Virus record (IMG/VR): IMGVR_UViG_3300010157_000087
Span: 1 to 52,045 of that record
Source: a virus
Direction: 5' to 3' (one strand)
Length of the DNA stretch: 52,045 nt
Positions 17,737-30,500 of the stretch are shown here, piece after piece. The position numbers and the translations under genes were made by a program. The notes under the pieces were generated by a model. The model saw nothing but the letters and a program-made list of their open reading frames with translations. It was not told where the DNA came from and searched no databases. Each line of letters starts with the position of its first letter. The stretch's first letter is position 1.

Positions 17737-18111
17737 ATGACCACATTTGTCGGGTACAGCACCATCAATCAATACAAAAAATTCACGCTCACTGATGGTG
17801 AGTTGATCAAGCGTGATCTCTTGAATGCTTTTAATATTCGTCAAGGTACCTTGCCCGGTCGCCCTGCATACGGTTCTACTCTGTTGGATTCAATCTTTGA
17901 AAATCAGGACAACACCACAGAAACTGCCATTCTTGCTGAAATACAAAGAATTGCCGGTGGCGACCCAAGAGTTTACCTCAGTGGCGCCAACTACTATCCA
18001 CAACAAAACGGTGTGCTAATAGAACTGCAAGTACAATTGGTCCCTAGTCAATCAACCGAACTACTGAGTATATTTTTCAATCAAGAAACCCGACGTGCCA
18101 GTTACGTATAA
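17737..18111 (+). CDS. gp25: Baseplate wedge subunit gp25
   Basis: This 124-residue protein belongs to the gp25 family, which is related to sheath-initiator components of type VI secretion. The order is typical: an N-terminal strand (YSTINQYKKFTLTDGELIKRDLLNAFNI), GTLPGRPAYGSTLLDSIFE (the conserved R-G-x-x-G...L turn), then a helix (TETAILAEIQRIA), VYLSGANYYP and a closing strand. The length is close to T4 gp25 (132 residues). It joins the baseplate wedge to the first sheath ring. It is followed by gp6, the usual neighbour. The TAAATA motif five bases upstream suggests its own late promoter. Confidence 0.94.
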   Translation: MTTFVGYSTINQYKKFTLTDGELIKRDLLNAFNIRQGTLPGRPAYGSTLLDSIFENQDNTTETAILAEIQRIAGGDPRVYLSGANYYPQQNGVLIELQVQLVPSQSTELLSIFFNQETRRASYV

Positions 18112-18116
18112 CTACG

Positions 18117-18148
18117 CCGTTTATTTTTGCAATAAATAAAAGAAACGG
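18117..18148 (+). other. Imperfect hairpin in the gp25-gp6 gap
   Basis: CCGTTT (18117-18122) and AAACGG (18143-18148) are inverted repeats; with one mismatch the stem extends by four T-A pairs. The 3' arm region contains the TAAATA motif for gp6. It is not a classical terminator because the T-run is inside the stem. Confidence 0.35.
18133..18138 (+). promoter_or_regulatory. TAAATA-core late promoter-like motif before gp6
   Basis: GCAATAAATAAAAG carries the TAAATA core 16 nt before the gp6 ATG at 18155, in the only gap between gp25 and gp6. The match to T4 TATAAATA is seven of eight. Confidence 0.5.
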
Positions 18149-18154
18149 ACTACT

Positions 18155-21100
18155 ATGGCAAGAACCACAAGACAAACAGTTGTATTTGGCGTTGAAGATT
18201 GGAAACGCATCTACGAAACCTATCGAGAGGCAGACTTTCAAAGTTACAACTTTGAGGCCTTGCGCAAGAGTTTTGTAGACTACATACGTCAATACTATCC
18301 TGAAAGTTTCAATGACTACATTGAAAGTTCAGAATTTATTGCCATGCTGGATGTAGTTGCATTCATGGGTCAAGCCATGAGTTTCCGCAATGATCTAAAC
18401 ACCAGAGAAAACTACCTAGGCACAGCCGAGCGTAGAGACAGTGTGGTCAAATTGGCCGAACTGGTCAGTTACACGCCCAAACGCAACACAGCCGCCCAGG
18501 GCTATTTGAAAGTATTCTCAGTACAGACCACAGAAAACGTCACAGACTTCAATGGCGTGAACCTGGCCAATGTGACCATAAACTGGAATGACCCTACCAA
18601 CTTCAACTGGGTAGAACAATTCACAACCATTATCAATGCTGCCTTGGTCAATACCCAACGAGTAGGTCGTCCAGGTGCCAAACAAACTGTTGTGGGAGTT
18701 GACACTTCTGAATACAGTGTCAATCTAGTGCCCGGCTACCTGCCAGTGATCCCATACACTGCCACTGTGGATGGTATCAACATGCCGTTTGAAGCAGTAA
18801 ACTCAACATCTGTTGGCCGAGACTATGTGTACGAACCCAGTCCCTTACCCAATGGTATCTTTAATGTTTTGTTTCGCAACGATCAACTGGGCTTTGCCAG
18901 TGCCAACACAGGCTATTTCTTCTACTTCAAACAAGGTGTGCTACAAAATCAAGACTTCAACCTTGGTGAGCGTGTGTCCAATCAAACAGTCAACATCAAC
19001 ATTGAAGGGGTCAACAACGAAGACCGTTGGCTGTACCAACTAGATACTGTGGGCAATGTACAGTATGAATGGCAGTATGTACAAAGTGTGTATGCGGCTG
19101 CCACTGAACAACTGGCCCCGGATCAACGCAAATTGTTTTCTGTGGTCAGTAGAACCAATGATCAGATCACTCTCACATTTGGCGATGGTGTGTTCAGCAC
19201 CATTCCAGTAGGAACATTCCGTGCGTATGTGCGTGCCTCCAATGGCCTGTCATACATTATCAATCCTGAAGAGATGCAGAGTGTGGTCATACCCATCAGT
19301 TATGTGAGTCGCACTGGAAACATAGAAACAATCACATTCACATGTGGTATTACACAACCTGTGAGCAATGCACAACCACGTGAGACCTTGGACGAGATTA
19401 AACAACGTGCTCCTGCAAGATATTACACACAGGACCGCATGGTCAACGGTGAGGACTACAACAACTTCCCTTTCACTCTTTACAATTCAATCATCAAGAG
19501 CAAGGCGCTGAACCGCGCCAGCATTGGAACCTCAAGATATCTTGACCTAGTAGACAATACCGGCAAGTATTCTTCAACAAATATGTTTGGCAGCGATGGC
19601 GCTTTGTGGCGAGAAAATCAATTGCCCACATTCAACTTTACCTGGCTCACAAGAAATGACATTGCCACAGTGATTACTAATCAAATTCAACCCTTGTTGG
19701 TTTCAACAGGACTGGATCAATTCTACTATGCAAACTTTCCAAGACCCAATCTTGTGCCGACAGGCCTTACCTGGCATGAAAGCACAACACTGGCCAACGA
19801 GACCACCGGTTACTTTGTAAACTCGCAGATATATCCAGCAGCCATTGGAACCTACAGCAGTACAGTAAGCAAGTACATACAAGTAGGATCACTGGTGAAA
19901 TTTGTACCTCCTCCTGGCTATTATTTTGACAGTAACAATCAATTGAAACTGGGCCTACCTACTGTGGATAATGATCGACTGATTATCTGGGCCAGCCCCA
20001 CAGCCATAGTGTTGGATGGTACTAACCAAGGACAGGGCAACTTTGCCAACGGCACCGGACCGGTCATACTGAATAATTTTGTGCCCACTGGCGCTATTCC
20101 TGTGTCAGTGATTCCTTTATTTGTGACCAATTTACCCAGCACCACAGTCACTAGTATTACTGATCAAATGTTATTGTATCGTAACTTTGGCCTGGGCTAC
20201 AACAACCTCACAGCCACTTGGTATGTGATCACCAGCACAAATCTAGCAGTGAATGCAACTTTTAGTTTGGCAAATGCACAAAGTACAACTGGCACCAATC
20301 AAGATGCCAGTTGGTTGATTCAATTTGTTACCAATGGCAGCAGTTACACAGTGACCAGTCGTGGGTTGTTTTATCTGTTTGGATCTGTATTACAAACAAG
20401 ATTTTTCTTTGAAACAGGACAAAGAATCTATGACAGTCGCACAGGCACAGTGATCAGTGATTTTGTAAACGTGTTAAAGACCAATTCTGTACCCGACACG
20501 CATGTCCCCTTACCCGGCGACATTCGCCTGAGCATTGTGGGACAGCCAGTGGCCAGTGATGGCTTTGTGGACGACTTCGAAGTGTTTGTAAGTTACGAAT
20601 ATTCCGCCAATGATGGCGCTCCGGTTGATCCTGACTTTTTTGATGAAATTGTGGCACCTACTGTAAATCCCACTACCAAATTGGTGTTCTTTGAAAAGAC
20701 CGTGGACTTTGATAATCTACAACGATACCTCCTGGTTGAACCCGGTCGTGTGAATTCAGGTTATGCTACCAAGGATGCCATTGAAGTGGTTATGGCACAA
20801 TACATACCTGGACAAACATTTTATGCCTACAACCAGACCATCACCATTGGCCCATTGGCTGGTCAACTGGGTGCGTTCTACTTGTTGGCAATCAGTGTGA
20901 CTGGTGTGCGCAGTCTGGTAGAAGTTTCAGATCAATGGCAGGCACGTGTGGGACGTCAAAGTCTGTACTATCAATATCGTCACAATGCCTCATTGACCAG
21001 CAGAATTGATCCAGGTACAACCAACATTATTGACCTGTATGTGGTCGTTCAGGCCTACTACACAGCCTATCAAAATTGGTTGCGAGACACCACAGGCACA

Positions 21101-21595
21101 GTGCCCAAACCTGCTGTACCTACCATAGATCAACTCAGCACAGCCTATCAAGGACTTAATGATTACAAGATGATCAGTGACAATGTGATCGTGAACAGCG
21201 TGGTATTCAAACCGCTATTTGGCCCCAAGGCTGCCAAAGAGTTGCAGGCCACTATCAAGGTCATTCGTGCTGCCGACAGCACAGCCAGCGAAAGCGAAAT
21301 CAAAAATCTAGTGTTGGCAAATCTAAACACCTATTTCAGCATTGACAAATGGGACTTTGGCCAAACATTCTACTTCTCAGAACTAGCAGCCTACATTCAT
21401 TCCAACATGGGCGGCGTGGTCAGTTCGGTAGTTCTAGTTCCATTGGATCCCTTGAAAAGTTTTGGCGACTTGTACGAAATACGAAGTGGTCCTAGCGAAA
21501 TATTTGTCAATGGTGCTCTTGTCAGCAATATCGAAGTAATTGTTGCGCTGACTAGTACCAATATTAGAACTGCACCCGGCAGTGGAGTAATTTAA
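18155..21595 (+). CDS. gp6: Baseplate wedge subunit gp6 (enlarged)
   Basis: The protein has 1146 residues against about 660 in T4. The N-terminus has the gp6 signature: FGVEDWKRIYETYREADFQSY-type helix, then FVDYIRQYYPESFNDYIESS, FIAMLDVVAFMGQAMSFRND and RRDSVVKLAELVSYTPKRNTAA, which is the J-like wedge core. The central segment (FGDGVFSTIPVGTFRAYVR; ARYYTQDRMVNGEDYNNFP) is also typical. The additional length lies mainly after residue 480, and the end (FKPLFGPKAAKELQATIKV; FYFSELAAYIHSNMGGVVS) matches the conserved C-terminal domain. gp6 forms the inner dodecameric ring of the baseplate. It overlaps the giant downstream gene by TAATG. Confidence 0.94.
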   Translation: MARTTRQTVVFGVEDWKRIYETYREADFQSYNFEALRKSFVDYIRQYYPESFNDYIESSEFIAMLDVVAFMGQAMSFRNDLNTRENYLGTAERRDSVVKLAELVSYTPKRNTAAQGYLKVFSVQTTENVTDFNGVNLANVTINWNDPTNFNWVEQFTTIINAALVNTQRVGRPGAKQTVVGVDTSEYSVNLVPGYLPVIPYTATVDGINMPFEAVNSTSVGRDYVYEPSPLPNGIFNVLFRNDQLGFASANTGYFFYFKQGVLQNQDFNLGERVSNQTVNINIEGVNNEDRWLYQLDTVGNVQYEWQYVQSVYAAATEQLAPDQRKLFSVVSRTNDQITLTFGDGVFSTIPVGTFRAYVRASNGLSYIINPEEMQSVVIPISYVSRTGNIETITFTCGITQPVSNAQPRETLDEIKQRAPARYYTQDRMVNGEDYNNFPFTLYNSIIKSKALNRASIGTSRYLDLVDNTGKYSSTNMFGSDGALWRENQLPTFNFTWLTRNDIATVITNQIQPLLVSTGLDQFYYANFPRPNLVPTGLTWHESTTLANETTGYFVNSQIYPAAIGTYSSTVSKYIQVGSLVKFVPPPGYYFDSNNQLKLGLPTVDNDRLIIWASPTAIVLDGTNQGQGNFANGTGPVILNNFVPTGAIPVSVIPLFVTNLPSTTVTSITDQMLLYRNFGLGYNNLTATWYVITSTNLAVNATFSLANAQSTTGTNQDASWLIQFVTNGSSYTVTSRGLFYLFGSVLQTRFFFETGQRIYDSRTGTVISDFVNVLKTNSVPDTHVPLPGDIRLSIVGQPVASDGFVDDFEVFVSYEYSANDGAPVDPDFFDEIVAPTVNPTTKLVFFEKTVDFDNLQRYLLVEPGRVNSGYATKDAIEVVMAQYIPGQTFYAYNQTITIGPLAGQLGAFYLLAISVTGVRSLVEVSDQWQARVGRQSLYYQYRHNASLTSRIDPGTTNIIDLYVVVQAYYTAYQNWLRDTTGTVPKPAVPTIDQLSTAYQGLNDYKMISDNVIVNSVVFKPLFGPKAAKELQATIKVIRAADSTASESEIKNLVLANLNTYFSIDKWDFGQTFYFSELAAYIHSNMGGVVSSVVLVPLDPLKSFGDLYEIRSGPSEIFVNGALVSNIEVIVALTSTNIRTAPGSGVI

Positions 21596-24500
21596 TGGCT
21601 ATTCGCACTGTTGATTTTTTACCTGATATATTTCAGACCACTCCCAACAAGCAATTTTTAAATGCCACTCTGGACCAATTGGTTCAAGAACCTGCATTTA
21701 AGAAAACACAAGGTTATGTGGGTCGTAGAGTTGGCCCCGGCGTCAATCCCAATGACTATTATGTACTGGAGCCCACGGCCACTCGAGCCAACTATCAATT
21801 GGAACCAGGAGTGATCAGCCTCAAACCTGATACTAATACAATAAAAGATGCTGTGACCTATCCGGGCATTACAGATGCTCTAGCCGTGCAAGGTGCCAAC
21901 ACCACCAAGAGCGACAGACTCTATACCAGTGAATACTACACCTGGGATCCTTTTGTTAGTTTTGACAAATTTGTAAACTACAGTCAATACTACTGGTTGC
22001 CCGGTGGTCCTAACGCAGTAGATGTGTATTCGACCGGGGTGCCATTGACTGAAAATTTCACTGTCACTAGAACCAGTACAGTATATCAATTCAGTACCCT
22101 GCTCGGCAACAATCCTGTCATCACCCTGGTGCGTGGAGGCAACTACACATTTGATGTAAACCAAACTGGCGATAGTTTTTGGATACAGTCAGAGCCGGGC
22201 GTGAATGGCCGACTGCCTTATGCTCCCAACATCAGCAGTAGAGGTGTGCTGGGAGTGACCAACAATGGTGAAGACCTAGGCACTGTTTCTTTTGATGTGC
22301 CATTAAAAACCGCACAACAATTTTATTACGATCTCAACAGTATTGGCACAGTAGACTTGTTGACCAATCTACAATTTGATCAGATCAACAATGTGTACCT
22401 GTCGGACTTCCTGGCCGAGTATGGTGGCATTGATGGTATAACCAATCTCAACAATCGTACTGTGGTGTTTACCAATCAGATCGCCGATCCACAAGATGGT
22501 GGCTGGCTGATTACATCGCAGTTTGATCCACTAGAACGTAACAACAGCAACAACGGCCTTCCAGGCAGTTTTGACAGTCTCAATTTCGATCTCACTGTGC
22601 CAATCACGGATCTTGACACACGTTATAGCGTGTGGTTGATCACCTATCAATATGACAATAATGGTCAGCCAATCCTGCAACTCACGGTGCAAAGACCTTG
22701 TCCGAACCTCAACAAGTTTACTGTGCTGTTTGGTACACAATGGGCCAGCACACAATGGTATCGCGACGCCGAAGGGTATTTTGCAGAGATTCCTTTGCTC
22801 ACAGCAGCCAAAGATGTCCTATGGTACCAAGATGGGACCAACCCAGATATCTTTGGCCAAATTCAACTGATTGATCAAGCAAATGCCACAGCAATCAATG
22901 TTGTAACCGACATTCTGGGCAAGAAAAATTATACCAGTCCCAATGGTGTGGTGTTTACCAACAATCTCAAAGTGCAATTCCTTGCACCCGTAGTGCCTGC
23001 TAGTTATCAAAAGCAAGACTACTACGTGGCTGGTGTTGGCGCTGCCATTCAATTGTTGCCGGTGACCAACTATGTTACTCCCGAGACCTATACCAAGAGC
23101 GCATCGATACCATTTGATTCAACTGCGTTTGACAAAACCAATTTTGATGCCGACCTTAATCAACCCTTGATACCTGATTATCTGACCATAGCATTAGATA
23201 GTCCAGACCTCAATGCCTGGACACGTAGCAACCGCTGGTTTCACATTGATGTAGTCACAGCATCAGCCACGTACAACAACACCACACCGGTGTTGGACAA
23301 TGCGTTTAGAGCACGGCGACCTATCTTGGAATTTCGCGGCGGCACTAGACTGTATCAGATGGGCACACAGGGCAAACAACCGGTAAACATCATTGATTTT
23401 GCTACAACTGATGCATTTAGTGATATCAACGGAACTGTGGGGTACGGAGTAGATGGTTACAATTTTATCAATGGTACAAGAGTTATTTTTGCAGTGGACA
23501 CAGATCCCAACGTAAGAGACAAAATCTATGTGGTCAATTTTGTCACTCTTGTGGAAGGTGGTACTCCAGTTATAGATCTAGTGCCTGCTGCGGACACTGA
23601 TGTGCTGTTTGATCAAACAGTGGTCAGTCTCAGCGGCAATACACTACAAGGTATAAGTTTTTACTACGATGGTACGCAATGGATTCGCGCACAGGAAAAA
23701 ACTGGCGTGAATCAGGCACCGTTGTTTGATGTTTATGACAGCAATGGATATAGTCTTAGCAATCCTGTTGCATATCCCAGTAGCACATTTGCAGGATCTA
23801 AGTTGTTTAGTTATGCTCTTGGGCCCGGATTTGATGATACCGTATTAGGTTTTCCTTTACGATATCTCAGTATCAACAACATTGGCGATATTGTGTTTGA
23901 CAATAATCTTTACGCAGATACCTTTCTCTACGTCAAAGACAACGTGAGTTATACAGAAAATATCAGCATAGGGTTTGTGAGACAATATGCTGACCGTACT
24001 GTTTACCAACGAGAAATTGGCTGGCAAACTGCCGCGGTCAAGAGCAATATCTATCAGCAGTTTAGTTTTGTGTATGCCGTTGACACGCCTTTGTTATTGG
24101 ATGTGGCAGCACTACCAGTTGATACTGTTCCTTCTGTTAAAGTTTATATTGACAGCACTTTTCAAGATCCAGGAACTTATACCTATGTCACAACGAACAA
24201 TACCACAACTATAACTTTTCCTAGTACTACAGTAATTGTGCCTGGACAGGTAATCGAAGTTTTAGTTCTAAGTGATCAAGCCAGTGCGGTAGGATTCTAT
24301 CAGGTACCTATTAACCTTGAGAATAACCCGCTGAATCAGAATGCTAGTAATCTCACACTGGGCACTATTAGAAGCCATTATGATTCAATAGGACAAAATC
24401 TACTAGGACTCACAGGCAAAATCAATGGTGCCAACAACTCTCGTGACCTTGGCAACATCATACCTTTTGGCCTGAATATTTTACAACAGAGCGCACCCAT

Positions 24501-27500
24501 GACTCTGGCCGGTTATTTCCTGCGCAGTGCAGATTACAACATATTTGCCAGTCTTGAATACAACTCAAGAGAATACGAAAAATACAAAGCACAGTTGTTG
24601 AATGCCGCGGTCACTGGTGATTATGTGAACATGACTGTGCCTGATATTTTGACCACAATCATAACTGATCTCATTATGGGTCGCACCAGTTCCAATCCTT
24701 TCTACTGGTCGGATATGTTGCCAGGCAGCAACACATATACTCAATCAACCACAGTGGTCACTGCCATCTCCACACAGAGATTTGACACCACACAGGTATA
24801 CAACTACACATCAGCCAACTATCTTGGACTGTTGGCATACTTGAATGGTCGCTTGCTCACAAGAGACATTGAATACACAGTATCAACGGATGCTCCAATC
24901 TTGACCATACTCATACCACTAGCAGTTGGCGATCAAGTGGTCATACAAGAGTACGCAGAAACCTATGGCACGTTCATACCCAACACGCCTACCAAACTAG
25001 GATTGTATCCGGCATTTGTGCCCGAGATATATTTGGATACCACCTACGTTGAGCCACGTTTGGTCATTCGCGGACATGACGGTTCAATCACAGTGGCCTT
25101 TGGTGACTTTAGAGATCAGTTATTGTTGGAATTTGAAACTAGAATCTACAACAACTTGAAACTGGATGGCAATCCTGTGCCCTTGGTAGCCACAGAAGTT
25201 GGGCCTGGACAATTCCGCACAACTGATTATACCTTGGAAGAAATTACCAACATTGAAAGTCAGAGTTTTCTAACCTGGGTAGGCTGGAACAAACTGGATT
25301 ACAAGTCGCAAGACTACATGGCCACAAATGCATTCACCTGGAACTACAGCACTGCCGGAAATAAACTCAGTAATAACATTCCATTGGCTGTGGGTGCCTG
25401 GCGTGGTATCTACAATTACTTTTACGACACTATCAACCCCAACACAAGACCTTGGGAGATGTTGGGATTCAGTGTAATGCCCGTATGGTGGGAAGCCGAA
25501 TATGGTCCTGCTCCTTACACTTCGGGTAACCTGGTGTTATGGGACGACTTGGCAGCAGGCCTGGTGCGAGATCCAGTGGCCCCTTACATATTACCCCAAT
25601 TTGCAAGACCTCAACTGTCGCAAGTGATTCCTGCCAATTCTGAAGGCATATTATTACCGCCAATTGAAGTAATGGTCGGCAACTTCAACAGTAATAATTG
25701 GCAAAGAAACTGGACGGTGGGCGATGATGCTCCGGTGGAAAATGCCTGGAAAACCAGTAGTGCTTACCCGTTTGCAATCATGCGAATGTTGGCACTCACA
25801 CGCCCTGCTGAATTCTTTAGTTTGTTTGCCGATCGTGACTTATACCGACATGATGCAGAACTTGGTCAGTATCTCTACAACGGTCGTTACAGACTAGATG
25901 CCAATGGCGTTGAAGTATATGGCAACGGTGTCAGCAAGGCCAGTTATATTGACTGGATTGTGGATTACAATCGCGTGAGCGGAATCAATTCAACTAACAC
26001 ACTCACTGCTGACCTTAAAAATCTTGATGTGCGGCTGTGCTATAGGATGGCAGCGTTCTCGGCCAAAAATCTCCTGCAGATCTACACTGAAAAATCCAGT
26101 CCCAACAGTCTCAATTCAAGTTTGTTGTTGCCTGATGAAAGTTACAATCTATTGTTCTACAAGAATGTACCTTTTGACCAATTGACTTATAGCAGTGTGA
26201 TTGTGCAGTCAACTGCCAATGGCTGGGCAGTGTATGGATACAGCGCCACGCAGCCTTACTTCAATATCTTGATCAGTCAGGTCAATGGAGTATTGGGCAC
26301 CATCAGTGCTGGTGGATTTGATGTTCGTGTGCCTCTAACCTATACCAACAAAGTGGTACAGGTTCCGTATGGATACACATTTACCAATCGTACTTTGGTG
26401 GCAGATTTCTTGCTCAGTTACGGTGCATTGTTACAGCAACAAGGCATGCTGTTCACTCAACTGGAAAACAGTTACGCAATAGACTGGAATCAGATGGTCA
26501 GCGAATTCTTGTACTGGAGTGGACAAGGCTGGGCCGACGGCAGTATCATAAACTTGAACCCAGGAGCCACGCAAGTTATAGTAGAGCGACCAGGGGCTAT
26601 AGTTGATAGCATTGCTTTACAAACCACTGAAAACATAGTGCTCACCGCAGACCGTACGCCGTTTAACACAAGAAATCTTGTGGTTGAGCGATTAGACAAT
26701 ACCTTTACCTTAAAGAGTCTTAATGCTGAAACTATAAATTACTTTCATTTGAAATTTACGTCTTATGAAAACATGGTAGTGCTAGACAATCAAAGTATCT
26801 TTGCTGATTTAATCTACTCACCTGCAACAGGTGCCAGACAAAATCGAGTGCGACTGATAGGCTCTACTACACAAGACTGGAATGGTCAGTTGAACGCTCC
26901 AGGATTCATACTCAACCAAAACAACATACAAGAATGGGATCCATTGCGCAAGTACGCTCGCGGCGAGATTGTGTTGTACAAGAATTTCTACTACAGTGCT
27001 GTTGATATTGTTCAGCCTGCACCAGAATTCAACTTTAACAACTGGACACGTAGTGATTACACCAAGATTCAACAGGGATTATTGCCCAACTTATCCAACA
27101 AGAGTGATCAGTTGGCTAACAGTTACAACGTGTATCAAGCCAATTTTGAACTCAATCAAGATCTGTTTGCCTACAACTTGATTGGATTCAAACCCAGAGA
27201 TTACATGGTTGCATTGAACCTAGACAGCACCAGTCAGGTCAATCTCTATAGACAATTTATTGGTACCAAAGGCACTGTGCGTGCCGCAGAAATTTTTACT
27301 TTTGCTGACTTTGGTAGAGGTATATCAGAATACAACATCTATGAAAACTGGGCATTGCAACGCGGTACCTATGGTGCTAATGCCAACAAGAGTTTTTATG
27401 AAGTGAGATTGAACGAAGCATTACTGACTTCAAATCCTAGCCTGATTCAAGTGATCATACCTGGTGAGTCCAGTCTGGCCGAGCAAACGGTGTATGTAAA

Positions 27501-30500
27501 TGATCTCTGGGCTGAAAGTTATAAAATAACCACACCTGACATATTGACCACTACTTTGGTCAAGAAAACTGACACAGCCTTGCCATCAGCAGGATATGTC
27601 AACGTAGACGATGTCGACATCACAGTATTCAATATTGACAATACTGCTTCGTTGGCAGCCCAACTAAACAACGTGAATGTAGGAACCATAGTATGGGTGG
27701 CCAAGATCAATGATTATGACTGGGGAATCTATAGAACCGCTCAAATACCAGCACAGGTCATACAGATCAACAGCAATTTGAATGGCACAGCAGTGGTCAC
27801 ATTCAATCAGGCACATGGCCTAGTCACGGATAACATTCTATTGATCAAGTACTTTGGATCAGGTGCAGATGGTGTATACAAAGTATTGAATGTGCCCACC
27901 ATAAACCAGGTCACAGTGGCTTTTCAATTCCTGCAACAAGATCAAATTGTGGCCATAGGAACCGGAACTGCCTTCACACTACAAAGTCAGCGAGTCTCTC
28001 AAGGCAGTGACATCATTACCTTGCCTTATGCCAATAATCTAATACCTGGCGATCGTGCCTGGATCAATGACAACGGTGCAGGACTGTGGGAAGTCGTACA
28101 AAAACAAGAAGTGTTTCACACCAGTGGCCAACTGATACCAACCTCTCCAGTGGCCAATAGCAAGTTTGGTACTAGTGTTGCACAGGCTCGAGACAATGTG
28201 TTTGCATTTGTAGGCAGCCCAGGATATAATTCCAATATTGGCGCACTTTACACTTATGTAAGAACATCTACCAATCCATTTGCGCAAAATAGCATACTAC
28301 AATCTAATGCTGTTGGCACACGCGGACTTGGTACCTCGGTCAGCATAGGCAATCAAACCTGGGGTGCAGTAGGTGCACCGGCCAGTCTTGGTGCTGACTC
28401 CAGTACCAATTCTGGTTATGTAACTGTGGTCTACAGATTTCCAAACAGTGCAAGTTTTGGCATCTCAAATTTGTTGACAGTGCCCACCGCCGGTAGCATA
28501 AATTCAGCCAGTGAATTTGGAACCAGCATTGCTATCAGCGCAGATGAAAACTGGATGTATATTGGTGCACCGGGTATCAACCGAGTATTTGCCTACGGGT
28601 TGGTACCAGTTCAAAGCCAATTGACATCATATGTAACTGATGGCGTAACATATTCCTACAACTATAGCAACAGCATAGTGATCGATTCTGGAGCCTACCA
28701 ACAGTTGTTTGTGGTACTGAATAATCAACTGTTGATTTATTCAACTGATTATACTGTGACTGCAACCAGCATAGTACTGAATTCAACTCCGGTTAAAGAT
28801 CTCAAATTAACAATTGGCCGGCGAGCGGCACAGACATTTACAGGCAATGGCATTACACAGATATTCTCATTGAATGAGTATCTATACTCTGCCACCAACA
28901 TCTACAGTTGCAATGTCACAGTAAATGGCATTGTTCAAAGACCCACCATTGACTATACATTTAATAACTCCACTAGAGATATAACATTTACGGCAGCACC
29001 AACTGGCACCATTGGTGTAACAACACAGAGTTACTACACCTATGTCAACTCGCTGGCACCTGGCGGACTTGCTGCCGATGCAAGATTTGGCCAGTCAGTC
29101 AGTTGCGGCACAGATGGTCAACAGGTCATGGTTGGCTGCGCCAACAACACCTACAATAGCGTTACCTCCGCAGGGTCTGTTTACATCTATGATCGATCAG
29201 TGCAGGAATTCATTGTGACCAGTGCCACACAAACAGTGTATCAAGTGGATGCAACATTGGTCGCTCCAACGTCAGTCACGCTGAACAATCAATTCCTAAC
29301 CAATACTGCTGGCAATCCTGTAGGACAGTACACAGTAACCGGATCCAATCAAATCACATTGACCACTCCGGCCTCAGTAGGAGACATTTTGACTGTGGAA
29401 GTCAACACATTTAGTCTGATTCAACAGGTTGGATCGGTGGCACCTTTCCAAGGTGCTAATTATGGACAGGCAGTGGATCTCTGTCGCTACAATTGCAGTT
29501 TATACGTGGGTGCGCCTCAAGATGGCAGTGTGTTACCAGGTGCAGGCTCAGTGGAAAGACAAGTAAATCAAAGTCGAGTATATGGTGTAACAACTGCAAC
29601 TGTAAATGCCGTTTTGACACCCGGCGATACTATCAGAATCAACAGTCAGGAAGTGGTATTGACCGCGCCAGCCTCCTGGAACAGCAATTTGACCTACACT
29701 GTTGACACTATAGTCACAGACAGTTCTAATCTTTATGTGTCAATCCGACCGGTGCCAACAGGAGTTACCTTGAGTGATACCACATACTGGCAACCCAGTT
29801 CATGGTCAGCAAAACTAGCACAAAATATCAACAACAGCACAGTTCCCAATGTTTTTGCCTATGCTGGTGCCGTGTCGGGCACAACAACCTTTGGCCTGCT
29901 CACAGTAAGTGTCAAGAACTCCGATGCCGCTACTGTGGGCAACAAGTTGACTGTGTTGCCGGGTCTGATTGGCAGCATTTTTTCTAGTCTAGGTTTCGAA
30001 ACTTTTGTTTATACTCAAACTATTACCAGTCCATATCCTGTGCCCTACTCAGGATTTGGCAGTGCTGTGAAAATAGACACCAGTGCGCTGACTCTTACCG
30101 TGGGTGCGCCGCGTGGCAATCTATATCGTTCCAACACCTTTGATAGTGGCAACACATACTTTGACAGCAAGACCACAATATTTAATGGCCCACTTATTCA
30201 AAGCGGTGCAGTATACACATATGATTACTTTGCCAGCGCCAACAGTTCGGCCACAAACCCTGGCAAGTTTGCATTTGGTCAACAAGTATATGATCAATCT
30301 ATTCAGCAGTTGTATCAATATGGTGCATCAGTTGACTATACCAATGGCATACTACTGGCAGGCAGTCCTGCTGGTGCTTCGAGTACAGGGCAAGTGTCTG
30401 TTTTCAACAATCCAGATCTTTCACCTGCCTGGCGAGTAACGCATGTTCAACAACCAGTGGTAGATGTTGCGTTGATCAATGGAGTGTTCACATATGACCG

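Noticed and set aside
17335-17844. 169-codon minus-strand frame across the end of the 16217 gene and the start of gp25
   Set aside because: It is antisense to two coding genes, spans their gap and has a low-complexity Ser/Ala/Pro composition mirroring the Ala-rich sense strand.
28165-30440. Propeller region as a separate gene fused by sequencing error
   Set aside because: The frame continues without interruption on both sides and no start with ribosome site or internal stop was found.
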